From positions 1-6,898 of the forward strand of contig CAMYNZ010000203.1 of the NCBI GenBank assembly GCA_947259865.1: a DNA stretch of 6,898 bases. Reading direction: 5' to 3'. The translations under genes and the position numbers were made by a program. Origin of the DNA: an uncultured Desulfobacterales bacterium (lineage in GTDB: Bacteria; Desulfobacterota; Desulfobacteria; Desulfobacterales; G020354645). Below the pieces are notes generated by a model, which worked only from the letters and a program-made list of their open reading frames with translations, did not search any database and was not told the origin of the DNA. Positions 6,570 through 6,898 of the stretch are shown piece after piece (position 1 is the first letter of the stretch; every line of letters starts with the position of its first letter).

Positions 6570-6898
6570 CTCCGCAAGACCTCTCTATCCACCCTGCCTG
6601 ACCGGATCGCCTGGATGATATCAAAGGCCGGCAGTTCACTTCGAGCAATCAAGCGCATTGCAGGTCCGTTTAAAACTTTCTCTGCGCACATACACTCATT
6701 CAATGGCCGGGGTTATTTCCGGGCGCAAAAAACTCAGGTTGTAATGAACAAAACGCGTTTATAATTATTTTTGGATCATCTCCCGATTAGTTGTAGCGAA
6801 TTAAGGCAAGTCAAGTGAATAATCTTCAAGTCGGTAAGTGTGGTCATAGAGGGTTCAAGGGGTCAAGGATTCAAGGATTCGAGTGAAATGCTAAAGAA
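6570..6898. other. Gene-free end of the window with unidentified open frames
   Basis: No recognised gene, no clear rho-rpmE terminator and no tRNA is seen. On the minus strand, an ATG at 6691 opens a 49-codon frame ending at 6542, inside the 3' end of rpmE. Its predicted product includes AMRLIARSELPAF and DIIQAIRSGRVDREVL, which look protein-like. No good ribosome binding site precedes it. It could be a fragment of a decayed gene or chance. From about 6765 the sequence becomes AT-rich and then repetitive. Confidence 0.4.
6851..6883. repeat. Short tandem repeat of TTCAAGG-like units
   Basis: Four successive units, GGGTTCAAGG, GGTCAAGG, ATTCAAGG and ATTCGAG, form a degenerate 8-nt tandem array near the window edge. 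AAGTCAAGT and CTTCAAGT just upstream (6809-6832) are related words. The array is non-coding and may continue beyond the window. Confidence 0.6.

Overview
The window carries six intact housekeeping genes separated by long, AT-rich, repeat-laden intergenic DNA. No phage, conjugative, defence, CRISPR or secondary-metabolite gene is visible, and I found no convincing undescribed multi-gene system. The most unusual content lies between the genes. The proteins are clearly bacterial: long-form adenylate kinase with a non-zinc lid, four-cysteine L31, ribosomal protein S21 and hexameric Rho. Moderate GC in the genes and many short direct and inverted intergenic repeats suggest a Desulfobacterota (former Deltaproteobacteria) sulfate-reducer-like genome. 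That placement is inferred from general familiarity, not from a search.

Left part (1-2000): on the minus strand rpsU (S21) is followed by an intrinsic terminator and then folC (folate polyglutamylation). The terminator U-tract runs directly into the folC start codon, which is unusual. The 1656-2000 gap holds divergent sigma70-like promoters for rpsU (minus) and adk (plus), with an AT-rich inverted and direct repeat between them.

Middle part (2001-4378): adk (plus) converges on a gene for a class II nucleotidyltransferase with an HD domain (minus, probably the tRNA CCA-adding enzyme). Between them are about 320 bp of nested inverted repeats and a GC-rich palindromic island, reaching the last base before the nucleotidyltransferase stop codon.

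Right part (4379-6898): a 691-bp gene-free region separates the nucleotidyltransferase gene from rho. It has a perfect TTGACA box followed by a 13-bp dyad lying in the promoter spacer, a possible leader of about 550 nt with small hairpins, and an intergenic repeat copy. Rho (transcription termination factor) is followed after 27 bp by rpmE (L31), a likely operon. No prfA follows. The last 329 bp hold only an unidentified minus-strand open frame and short tandem repeats.

Functionally the genes serve central information processing (S21, L31, tRNA 3' end maturation, Rho) and nucleotide/cofactor metabolism (Adk, FolC). Apart from rho-rpmE and possibly rpsU-folC they appear to be separate transcription units.
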